A stretch of 64,000 nucleotides of DNA from Seiridium cupressi (Eukaryota; Ascomycota; Sordariomycetes; Amphisphaeriales; Sporocadaceae): the NCBI GenBank assembly GCA_036674765.1, contig JARVKI010000027.1, forward strand, positions 372,001 through 436,000. The letters run 5' to 3'. Both the position numbers and the translations under genes were made by a program. Below the pieces are notes generated by a model, which worked only from the letters and a program-made list of their open reading frames with translations, had not been told where the DNA came from and did no database searches. Of the stretch, positions 22,801-33,035 are shown one piece after another (the stretch's first letter is position 1; every line of letters begins with the position of its first letter).

Positions 22801-25800
22801 TCTTGCATCCATCTACGCAGTGCGTCCGGTTCAAGGGCGTCTGACAAGGGTCTTCCTAGCATCTAGATTGCCAGCAGATCTGATGCTCTTTTAGTTGTCC
22901 CCAACGGCGAGTGATCGACGCTCAGATTCGTGTTCCTGACCACTTCCTTGCGAACCTCGCAGACGTTGCAGGTCTTCCGTCAGATTGTAACCGGCCAGGC
23001 TGCTAGGCGTGGGATGACGCAGATCATTTATTCCTTACTGGTCTTTCCATCGTTATCTTGGTCGCATATCCGCTCCATCTGCTGCACCAAATGCCATCCC
23101 TCTTAGTCTAATATTGTTGAAACAGTAGTGGCTGCAAATGACGGGTCAGATGTTGATGGAACCGAGTATTTGAGATTGAGTTAGGGAGCCCGATTATCGA
23201 CGAGACATTGTCCACCAGGAATGCCTACTCCCAGCGCAGTGCTGATCAATATATTGAGCCCCCGGGGTATAGAACTACCAACGCCCTGTATCCCGTACCG
23301 ACCCTGGAAGGGTACTTTCGGTGATCCGTGATCCACTCCATGCGATAAGCAATATTTGCAGAGTCACTTTTCCCACATACCACATTCATCATACTTGAAA
23401 TACAGATGATCGGATTTGCAATATATGTTCCTCTTTCCTGTCCGTTCAACGCTTTCCGTACGTCAGGCCATCAGGCAGCAGCGGCGCTCCAAATTACAGC
23501 GCAATAGCTGGCATGCATGGATCTATTGTGCATGATCCTTTTCATCTCATCATGCACAGTTGGAAGACGGCACGAGTCCACGGCTGACTTTACCGAAGAA
23601 ACTTACCGGATGCACGTGGCATGTGAGATACTGGCAATGCTTCAATAACTTCCCGCTAAGTCACAGGCATCTCGTTGCTAGGCCCAAAAGCAATGCCTAC
23701 CGCGAAAGGTGGCATACGGCTTGCAGAGAGGTGCATCTCGTCAACGATGAGCACAGATCGTTCGTTTCCTTTTACTCGGCGCCGCAGCCCGGGCAGATTC
23801 CGTGTATCCAGGCCGATTTGTCTAGCAGCCGACACCCCTCAAGTCCCGGAACACAATATCAGGTCCTAGCATTATACCCCAGCTTTTCCAGGGCTATCCT
23901 AGCAAACTCTAAAGCGTCATTTTCTGAGATATAGTAGCAGTTCATGCGAGTTACAAATCTCGCTAGCTATCTTGCAGTTGAATTAATAAAGATAGCAAAC
24001 AACTGCTCATTGAGCTTGATGGGTCACAGACTTTCAATATACTTTGATATCGACTGGGCCACACGCAAGCAAGTCGAGTGCAGATCCAATCTTTTTACCC
24101 TAGGCTGCAGTAAGTACATGTATATTCACGGCCCAACGTTCCACCAAGCTTGTAACCTTCAATAAACAGCCTTCAAACTTTCCAATCCACCCTCAGGTTT
24201 CGAGCCTCGTGACATCAAAGTCTGTCGTCACGTCATAGGACGAACCTATACTTCATTCTTAAGACGGTACGGCTACGTAACCTTACAAAGTGACAGCGGA
24301 TAAATTCTCCTGCAACTGCTCGCCCAGAAAGCATCAATCAGGCGGGCAAATAGTGTTGGATTAACTGTCTCGCACGTATCAAATCGCATATGTTACAAGA
24401 CTAGACCAACGCCCGGCGGCCTTGGACTTATTCTCATCTCCACTTCCGTTGAGGGTATCCGGAATTGTGCATCATTCACACATTTGACATCATGGCTATA
24501 ATCAATCTTGCTTCCATCATGCGTTGCCGCGGCTCGTCCTCACGTCGAGCGGTTCCCTCTGACATGCACGATAGCGCACACCGCTTCTGATTACAATTCA
24601 ATAACTATTTGTCCCGAACCAATGCACGCGTACCTAGTGTGTCTATGGTGACACAACATGGTGCCTCGCACATATAATGTCGTGCACTAGCAGCCGGCTT
24701 CTTTCCTCATCGGAAATCCGAAATGCTGTGGTACGTCCAAGAGGTTCACTTCTGCAGACTACAACTCGACCCCCCATAAGCTCTAGTCGTCACACGTCGT
24801 CGGCACAACAACGTCAGCTTAGTTTCCAGGGTCTGCAAGTGGTCGACCGCTGTAAGAGTGCCAACGCAGCATTCCCTAAATTATGTCATCCTCATAGGAC
24901 ACGAAGCTTCCTGAGTCAGGTACCAGGCACGATCGATCGAGGGGATCTACGACTAGGCCTATCTACGACGCTTGCGTAGCCCAGTCTAGTGGCTCTTGAG
25001 CTCATGGCCGTGCCGTCGTCTAGTTAATGAGTTAGGACGTTACCTTCCCAAGCGGCCCAGGCTGCCGGACAATTGCTTCGGTCTACTATAGACGCATTGA
25101 TAGTGGTGGCCTTGAGCGACGTGAGCGACGTGATAGCTCTCTTTCGGCTGGTAAGTAGGTTGAGCCAATGCGTATGATCATCCATCGTATGGCATGAATA
25201 GATTGAGCATCAGGATCAAATCCACTGAATTGGCTTCCCACCAGTCATGCCGTCCCATCAGCGGGCTGTTTCAGATTGTAGTTTCCGTTCTTCGTGTCAC
25301 AGCAAGTGGAAGTCTATTAAGCGTGTGAATTGGCATGCAGAAAAAGGAAAAGACCATGAAAGTAAGCCGTACCCACTCGCTGCTTTGAGTCAAGCAAGGC
25401 GGGAAGTCTCATCCACTCGGACGTGTAAGTGGGGTCGGAGCCGGCGTAAGGGTTCCACGACCTACCTTAGACGCCGGAACCCGAGCCATGTATACGACGA
25501 CCAACTGAGCCTCTCACGATTGCAGTTACGCGTTCCAAGACCCATCTGCGCTTGTTGTCACCCGCGAGAGTATCATGCCGACTCTTTCTTACACCACCGA
25601 GCCAATGACAGTCCATCATCGACCAAGCTTACGTGCATTTGCTCGCTATCCTCATATGCAGCTGAAAAAACGCTAGGCCGAGGAGCCTCGAGGGCCTAAG
25701 ATTCCTCCAGCTCCCGAGCTCCGATGCACCGGAGACAGCAGAACAAAGCATACCTTCTTGGCTCTCCATAAGCTCGTCCTGCACGTTGTTCCACTGCATA

Positions 25801-25936
25801 CTTTCACACTTACACGGGCACCCGAGGCCTACGATACCGGCCAGCTTCCGATATCGATACTCTTTTGACCCCACAAAGCACACGCAAACAAGCACTCCAA
25901 TCGACGGGCCCGTCTAGGCACTTACCACGACTCAAT
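19828..25936. other. Gene-poor stretch of about 6 kb
   Basis: The first 1-1.5 kb is presumably the promoter and long leader of the Bni4-like gene and contains T/C-rich tracts near 20098-20110 and 20541-20577. Beyond it, open frames are short and not protein-like; the longest (21195-21677 minus, 160 aa; 25247-25699 plus, 150 aa) have no conserved look. A C/G/A-rich stretch with recurring GCCAGC-like words lies near 21280-21360. I see no terminal repeats, transposase or RNA gene. The right end is the promoter of the Zn2Cys6 regulator. Confidence 0.45.
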
Positions 25937-27696
25937 ATGTCAGTGGCTTTTGCAACCCCTCACTTCACCGAGTCTTTGTCAGACCCGGAGTTGCCATCAG
26001 ACTTTCCCCTCCAGTGGGCATGGTCGGCGTGCCCCAGGAGCAAGGGCTGTCAAACGTGCCTGAACAGAAGGACAAAGTGCGATGAGGCACGTCCAGCATG
26101 TCGCAATCGCATCAAGTACGGGGCCGTGTGTCCTGGTTACGACCGCGGCCTTAAATTTGTGGCCGGGAAACACAATGTCAGGCGGCGCGGGAAGCGGCAG
26201 ACCGAGCAGCCTTCGGGCTCGTCTATTGTGTATGTAAGAAGGCCTTATCCTGACGCCGGCACCGCATGCACAGGTAATAAGCAGTCCGTCGACTATATTG
26301 ATGTTGGCAATCAATACGACAACACGGCCCAGATCCCGCAGCCGGTCACGGCGTTGGACAAGCTCCAGTCGGCGATGTTGAGGTATCAAACGGTGCCGAA
26401 TGCACCGCGACCAAACACGGCGCAATTTGTGGGGACACTTCTAGAGACATTGAAGCATACCTCGCCTCACGACGAGTCTCTTGCCTCTGGGACCTGGATC
26501 AGTGACGTGGCTAGCCGCCTCGATCGGTCCCCTCTCTTAGAGACTGCCATCTGCGCCTTCACGCAACATCTCCTGGGCAAGGTCAACCATGATGAGCTGG
26601 TAGTAGCACAGTCTCGAACGCCGTACAGATGTGCTTTGAATTATCTCCAGCAGTCGCTGAATCATCCCCAAAAATGGAGACTGCCAGAGACTCTGGGCGC
26701 TTCACTTGTATTATGTTTCTACGAGGTAAGCATTGTACACCAATCATTTTCTGGCACGGGCGTCTTTTGGTGTAACAGTATCTGCCATAGCTGTTTGCAG
26801 GAACCACCACGCCCGATAGCTGGATGCAGCATGCAAAAGGAGTCATGAAGCTCATACAGCTAAGGGGGCCGGCGGCGTATGTCGAGGAGTGGGATCATTC
26901 TATGCTGTTATCATTCCGACCCATTATTGTAAGTGGTCCTTTAATCAATGTGAATAATATGACCCTATCTGCAGAGTTCATCATTTGCTGGATCATGAAT
27001 GCTCTTTTCTCTGGCGAGGATTGTTTTCTCGCCGAGGAGCCGTGGCAATCCGTAATGAGGCACAAACCCGGAGTGCCGACAAATACAATAGTTGGCAAGA
27101 TTATTAGTCCAGACAGACTTGATGTCGACGATCGATATCTCCAATTACTCGCTAGATTGCCTGGAATATTACGTGACGGGTACGCTTTACGCGAGGCGAA
27201 CGCCCGTCAGGAACCCATTGATACCCAGAAGGCGCTCCTGCTCGCAGAAAGCGCTCAGCAGGTTCACGCCGGATTCCTGGAGTGGTATCCACGTCTTCTG
27301 TCCATCGAGCCAGAGCCTATTGAAATCTCCTCGAAAGATCCAGCCTCGATATTTCCTCATGTCCTCCATTACGAGAGTCCCTGGATAGGGGCCCTTTATA
27401 TGGGTTACTGGGCATCGATATTGATTCTGCAAGAAATTTTGATCCAATGTCGTTATCCGTTTGACTTTAAAGAAACAAATAACGATCTTGCACAAAACAT
27501 CCTGAAGTCCATCGAGAATGTTGGTCACGGCGTGATGGGTGCGTTTAGATGTGGGTATAGCTTGAGAATTGCATTCGAGTTTGTGGACGACAGACAGAAG
27601 GCTTGGATCGGCATGTGGTTGGGGCGATTTGAAAGGGACTATGCTGCCACGAGTGCAAAGACATATCCTGGAATGGAGCCTGTTAAGGCAACGTGA
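25937..27696 (+). CDS. Zn2Cys6 transcription factor with an altered zinc cluster
   Basis: Two main exons, 25937-26725 and 26791-27696 (65-nt intron, GTAAGC to ATAG), give 564 aa. A fungal binuclear-cluster DNA-binding motif lies near residues 36-63: GCQTCLNRRTKCDEARPAC followed by RNRIKYGAVCPGY. Five of the six cysteines are present, but the fifth position is arginine (CGC at 26108-26110) where CxxC is expected. Downstream is the fungal-specific regulator region, including SWMQHAKGVMKLIQLRGP after the splice and ALFSGEDCFLAEEPW. A further 48-nt GT-AG-like segment (26929-26976) could be spliced without changing frame; left in, the frame remains open. The start is the ATG before the SVAFATPHF sequence. 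The hexose transporter lies 1.7 kb downstream on the same strand, so it may be a target; this is inference only. Confidence 0.82.
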
Positions 27697-28918
27697 TAAA
27701 GGTTACGGCTTCCATTAGATGAGGTGGGTTTCCAGTTGTGATATTCTGAACTAAATTCCAGGCGAACATTCATATGTATCTACAGCACTTACTTTTCGAG
27801 GAGCGCTGGACTTGAGGTACAACGATTTGTTATTCACTCTTCATGTTTGCAAAGTTGAGTCGTGGTCAGTGATAATCACGGCAAGCTCGTAGTGTATACC
27901 GAGGATAATCAATATACATCCACACCAACTGTGCACTGGTTATATTGATCCTCTGACAATCTTCATTGGACGACTCTTGTAATGCAATTATGTAATTGCC
28001 GTCAATTTTCGTATAGTCGTCTACACATGAGAGCATGTTTCCCTGGTGATGCAACACTGCTTGCATACTCGAGGCCAGTAGTAAGAAGAACGAATTGTCA
28101 GGGTAAACATCTCAATTCAATCAACCTTTCAATTCATCGTTGGTAACTTACCCGTAAGATTGCCAACGAATTCATTCAGCCTTTGTGCTTGTATTTTCAA
28201 CCTGCCGACTGGGCTGGATTGAGTTTGATATCATGGCAAATACTTCGTCAAGTGACATCTCAACGCGTCCTCTGCGGCGGATTCTCAGTACACAGACTTA
28301 CCATGCGTCTGGCGTATGACCAGAATCGGTCAGCGATTTGGAATCAGGTCATATCCTTGCCACAATTGAGACCGATGCCGAGGGGAAAGGCTTTAGTGAG
28401 TATATGTTTCAAGTTCTTCGTCCGTGTAAACTTGCGGTACTACGTTGCATCGTCGGGCCTACCTCGAATTGATCGCCAAGTGGTCACTGTCGCGCAGATC
28501 GTGCGAGACTTTTCGTTTTTGTGGGAATGCTGGAGCCCGATTTCAGGAAATTCCGGATCTCATTGGATTGATACCGCTCATTCCGTGACTTCGGAGGCGG
28601 ATTCGGTCCGTCAGTCACGCTCTGCTGGCAGCTGGATTAAAGAGTCTTCTCCCCACGGGATTCGTTATCTCTCCGCGTTTTAGTCTGATGGAGCATAAGG
28701 TCTGAGAAGGACCGAATGTCTCCAGAATTCCCTCCGTCGCCGACGTGTTGGAGTGGAAAATTTCCCCTCGTGGAGGTGTTCTCCAGCTGGAGATTTGAGT
28801 CGAAAGCGCGGGTGGAGTCTGGAGATTGGCGGAGAGTGACGTAATTTCGAGGCTGGCCGATGTGATGACGTTGGGCTTATTCTTTTTTCTACTATCGCAC
28901 CCGCTCCACAAACACGGT
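27697..28918. other. Intergenic between regulator and hexose transporter
   Basis: No credible gene. The 166-aa plus-strand frame at 28183-28683 and the 213-aa minus-strand frame at 28680-29321 lack protein-like conservation. Around 28586-28610 there are closely spaced CGG/CCG triplets (CGGAGGCGGATTCGGTCCG), the half-site of Zn2Cys6 regulators, but the arrangement matches no site I can name. Confidence 0.35.
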
Positions 28919-28947
28919 CTGGGGTTTCGGCTGCACCGGAGCCCCAG
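28919..28947. promoter_or_regulatory. Cluster of CreA-type (SYGGRG) sites
   Basis: Three matches to the carbon-repressor consensus SYGGRG fall within 29 bp: CTGGGG at 28919-28924, CCGGAG at 28936-28941, and CCCCAG (reverse of CTGGGG) at 28942-28947. Another lies at 29204-29209. They are 200-480 bp upstream of a hexose transporter, where glucose repression by CreA/Cre1 would make sense. The consensus is short, so single matches mean little; only the tight cluster is suggestive. Confidence 0.25.
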
Positions 28948-29331
28948 ATCAAGGCCATTTTCCCGCGTCCCGATCGTATTCTCCGCGACGCGAAGCACGC
29001 TTGTGTATGGAGCGTTGGCCATGTAGTAATTAAGCTCGAGGCTTTTTCGACGCCATCTGACAGGCCTATTGGCGCCCCTCGGCTGCCCAGGATTTGGAAG
29101 GATCCGTCTTCCACGAGGCCATGGGACCTGTCTCGTGTGTTATGACGACAGAGTGTTGGTGCGGCTCTGCTCACACTCATAAGGAACGGCAGTCCTCTCT
29201 TTTCCCCAGATTGATTTCTGGGTTGTAGTAGCAATAGCCGAGATAGCCTATCCTGGCCATAAAAGTTTACCATCAACCAGGAACACCAAAACCTTTTCGG
29301 GCTTGAAGAGGCTAGAGGCATCTCCTTCAGT

Positions 29332-29339
29332 TATATATA
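29332..29339 (+). promoter_or_regulatory. TATA-like element of the hexose transporter
   Basis: TATATATA about 62 bp before the start codon at 29401. Position and sequence fit a TATA box with a short leader, but no transcript data support it. Confidence 0.3.
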
Positions 29340-29400
29340 CATACTTTTGCCCTCAGGTTCTTGGTCTTGCGGTCTTGCGCCGCTATAAACATTGCCCATC

Positions 29401-31187
29401 ATGTTCGGTATGCGCACGCACATAGAGTTTCGTGATCACGATCCAAGTGATTCCAAGAATGGAGGATCACAACATGTCGACGGTTCACCATCAGAGCTTG
29501 ATTACTCACCGCTCCCACGAATCACGGCGCGATCATTATGCATGGGAGCCTTGGTTTCAATGGGAGGACTGATCTTTGGGTAGGTTGCCATGGTGTTGGG
29601 AGACAATCATGCATCTGCTAACTAGGGTCATAGTTATGATACTGGTCAAATCTCCGGTTTTCTGGAAATGCCTGACTTCCTACGACGGTTCGGTGAGCTT
29701 CAACCGGACGGTCAAACGTATGCCTTCAGCAATGTTAGATCCGGCCTCGTAGTCGGTTTGCTCTCCATTGGTACACTGATTGGTGCTCTCGTGGCTGCTC
29801 CCATTGCTGACCGGATCGGTCGTCGAATCTCCATCTGCCTGTGGTGTATAGTGGTATCAGTTGGTTTTGTTATTCAGGTCGCCGCGATGACTGCCTGGGA
29901 GCAGGTCATGGTTGGCAGATTGGTTGCCGGCTTCGGTGTCGGTGCACTCAGTCTGTTGGTACCAATGTACCAGTCCGAGACGGCACCTCCTTGGATCCGT
30001 GGTGCTCTAGTCTGCACTTATCAGCTATTCATCACTCTCGGAATCTTCTTGGCTGCCTGCTTCAACTATGGCACATATACTCACCAACAAAACAGTTCTG
30101 CTTCCTGGCGCATTGTCATTGGCCTAGGATGGCTATGGACTCTCATCCTTGGAATTGGAATGTTGGCTTTCAGTGAGACACCTCGATTTGACTATCGACG
30201 TGGAAGAATCGAGGAAGCCAAGAAGACCCTTATGAGGGTCTATGGCGCTCCAGCCAACCATTATGCGATCCACATACAGATGGAAGAAATCCGCACGAAG
30301 CTGCAGGCAGAGACTGTGGACGAAGGAGGACCGATCAAGGGTATGCTGAACATGTTCAGGGGCCCTCGCATGTCTTACCGTATTGTCATTGGCATGCTCC
30401 TGCAAATGTTCCAGCAATTAACCGGTGCTAACTATTTTTTCTACTACGGAACTGTAAGTTTTTGGACTATCTGGTTCTTCCCGATGTTAAGGCTAACATG
30501 GTACAGACAATCTTCAAGTCGGTTCAAATCAGTTCGTTTGTGACGCAGATGATTCTAAACGGTATCAACTTTGGAGTGACGTTCATCGGTCTCTACCTGG
30601 TCGAACACTATGGTAGACGAAAGTCCCTCATCTCTGGAAGCATCTGGATGTTTATTTGCTTCATGATCTTTGCTTCGGTCGGCCACTTCCTTCTCGATCT
30701 GGATACACCGACCAATACCCCCACTGCTGGCATTGTTCTGATCGTCTTTGCCTGTCTCTTCATTCTCGGATATGCCACTACGTGGGGACCCATGGTTTGG
30801 ACGCTGATTGCTGAGATTTATCCTTCACGGTACCGTGCCAAGGCCATGGCTCTCGCCACTGCCAGCAATTGGATTTGGAACTTCCTCATCGCCTTCTTCA
30901 CCCCTTTCATCACGTCGGCTATCGACTTCCGCTATGGCTATGTTTTTGCTGCTTGCAATCTCGTCGGCGGAGCCCTCGTGTATTTCTTTGTTCTTGAGGG
31001 ACAGGGCAGGACGTTGGAGGAGATCGATACCATGTACGTTGAACACGTCAATCCTCGCAAGTCGTCGAAGTGGGTTGCACCTCCGCCCGAGGAGATCGAG
31101 AGAATCAGGAAGGAGGCAGGAACTGAAGTATCTACGACTCCTCCAGCGAGTGGGAATGGCCAGAACGGAGTGTTGGAGGGTAGATAG
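29401..31187 (+). CDS. High-affinity hexose transporter (MFS sugar porter)
   Basis: Three exons, 29401-29579, 29634-30453 and 30507-31187, with introns of 54 and 53 nt, encode 559 aa. The protein has the twelve hydrophobic segments of the major facilitator sugar-porter family and its signatures: YDTGQISGFLEMPDFLRRFG after TM1, ADRIGRR, ETAPPWIRGALVCTYQLF, SETPRFDYRRGR at the end of the first half, QQLTGANYFFYYGT in TM7, VEHYGRRKS, EIYPSRYRAKAMALAT and EGQGRTLEEID. QQLTGANYFFYYG is the sugar-contact region in known fungal glucose transporters, so glucose or another hexose is the probable cargo. An alternative ATG lies nine bases downstream of the chosen start. The gene appears intact. It follows a Zn2Cys6 regulator on the same strand. 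Confidence 0.93.
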
Positions 31188-33035
31188 GCAGATTAAAAGG
31201 CCAATATCTTCAGACGCTTTTGAAAAAGACAATAAGTAAACTAGGATAATTGCTGCTCGATAGTCACGTTTAATCGAATTAAAGCTCGACTCTTGAGATT
31301 TTCCACAAATATCATGCACAATTGTTGTAGTATGCTGTACTCAATAAACTGAGAAGGATTTCGGTGTCGCCTTTACGATTTTGCATACATGCTGCCTTCG
31401 TTCCAGTTGGTCTTATAGTGCTTAGGGGTGCTTGTACCAGGATGTGTTTGCTTATCATTCAGCTTTTACGTTTAACCCAAGTTAGTAATTAATTTAACAG
31501 ATAGCATTTGGGAGTTCTAATACGTTCTTAGGGAATTTTCCCCCGAATGCATTGATATGAACCTAATAGGCGAGTCCAAGAAGGCAGTGAAGAATACATG
31601 AACATACGAATCGGTCTTGCAGTCCATTGCAGGCACTGGGGGACCTGTTCCAGGTCTGTTATTCGAGAATGGTGGAGGCAGGTCCCTGCTAGTGACAGCA
31701 ATGTTGAAGTCCTTGACCGCATCCCATATTCGACTCCATGTCGGGTAAGTCCTGGCCACCACCACGCTCAAATACTCTTTTCGCTCCTATCTTGTTTGAT
31801 TTCCTTTTTTTTTTTTTTTTTTTTTTTTTTTGGCTTGGATGATGGGTATTCTTGGCTTGGTTGTCGATTTAGAGCTTCAGGTTGAGCAGATTGTAGGTCG
31901 TGACAGCATGGTGTTCATGGGTGTCTTGGGGGTGGTTATGATGAACTTGGACTATCCAAAGTGATTTACTCGCGACTGGTGAGAGGTTTGATGACCAGCC
32001 CATATTCTGTGAGTAACATGCTTCTGAGCTTCGAAGTAATTGACATGTATCATCGATAGCTGGCAGTCGGCCTGAATAGATTGAAATACTGATTAGCCCA
32101 CCGTGACTCAACTCTATTTCACAAATGAAGGCCGTTGGTTGATAACTTTTGTATTTATCCATGAACAATTTCGTGCAGGTTCTCACTCATCCGATCTTGT
32201 CAATTGTAATAGCAAAGTGTAGGTTCCAAGGTCTAGCAGTTGCAGCAACATGATATGTTTTGTATATCACAAGGATTGATGCGAATATAAGAGGACTAAT
32301 GCTCACTTGGCTGTTCTTGTGTCTTCCAGGTTATGGCCTCCGTTGTCAACAGCCATTTGTATGACCAAGGTTATGTTACGGTGTCCCCTTCCCCCTGCTA
32401 TTCTTGGCCTAAGTTGCCCGCTCCTTATTCATTGTACCAAGCACAACAATTGAAAGTAATAAAAAGAAACTATTTGGCAACAGGACTTTTCCGGCATCGT
32501 GGCAAATGAACTTGTATGGTTGCACATCCACTCAAACGATGTGACGATGACTGCAGGTTCAAGAGCCTTACTTCACAGAATGTTGATATCGCTTCGGTAG
32601 GCTGAGGCCGGTGAGTCGACTAGCCACACAACCTTGGTCATCCTTTCAGCATGCCGCGCCAATGGACTTTCGACAAGCAAGCTGGCATTCATGCGGCTGA
32701 GACCATGGCCATGCCAAAATGCGTTGGTCTACAGCGGGTATCCGGAAGACGGTCGTAATTTGACCCAATGACAGTGAAACAGGACGTTTGAGGAGAGTTG
32801 GGGGCTGAAAATGGCTTTCAGACAAAGAAAGAGGAGGCTGGCCTGATCCTACGAGGCCCTTGCTGACTTGATTTAAAAAGGGCGCGATATATAGAATTTC
32901 ACAGCGAGATCAACTCTTCTATTTTCATTTATTGAGCAATTGGATTCTTTTCGCAGCACAGTCGCAATTGTAGCAATTTGCGAAAAGCGTTACCTAGTAA
33001 ATATCTTGCGGTCTGAGTCGACATCGTTGCCCAAC
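31188..33035. other. Intergenic between hexose transporter and calpain gene
   Basis: No credible gene on either strand. It includes a 27-nt T run at 31805-31831. The right end is the calpain promoter, with TATATAG near 32887. The reading frame before 33036 stays open for about 32 codons, but the first ATG in it is at 33036. Confidence 0.45.
31805..31831. repeat. Poly-T tract (27 nt)
   Basis: An uninterrupted run of T. Equivalent to a poly-A tail on the minus strand; no retroposon body was seen next to it, so it is treated as simple sequence. Confidence 0.85.

Noticed and set aside
28680..29321. 213-aa minus-strand open frame upstream of the hexose transporter
   Set aside because: Arg/Ser/Pro-rich, no motif, overlaps the promoter of a clear gene.
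31805..31831. Poly-T tract as the tail of a minus-strand retroposon
   Set aside because: No reverse transcriptase, target-site duplication or SINE-like body was seen beside it.
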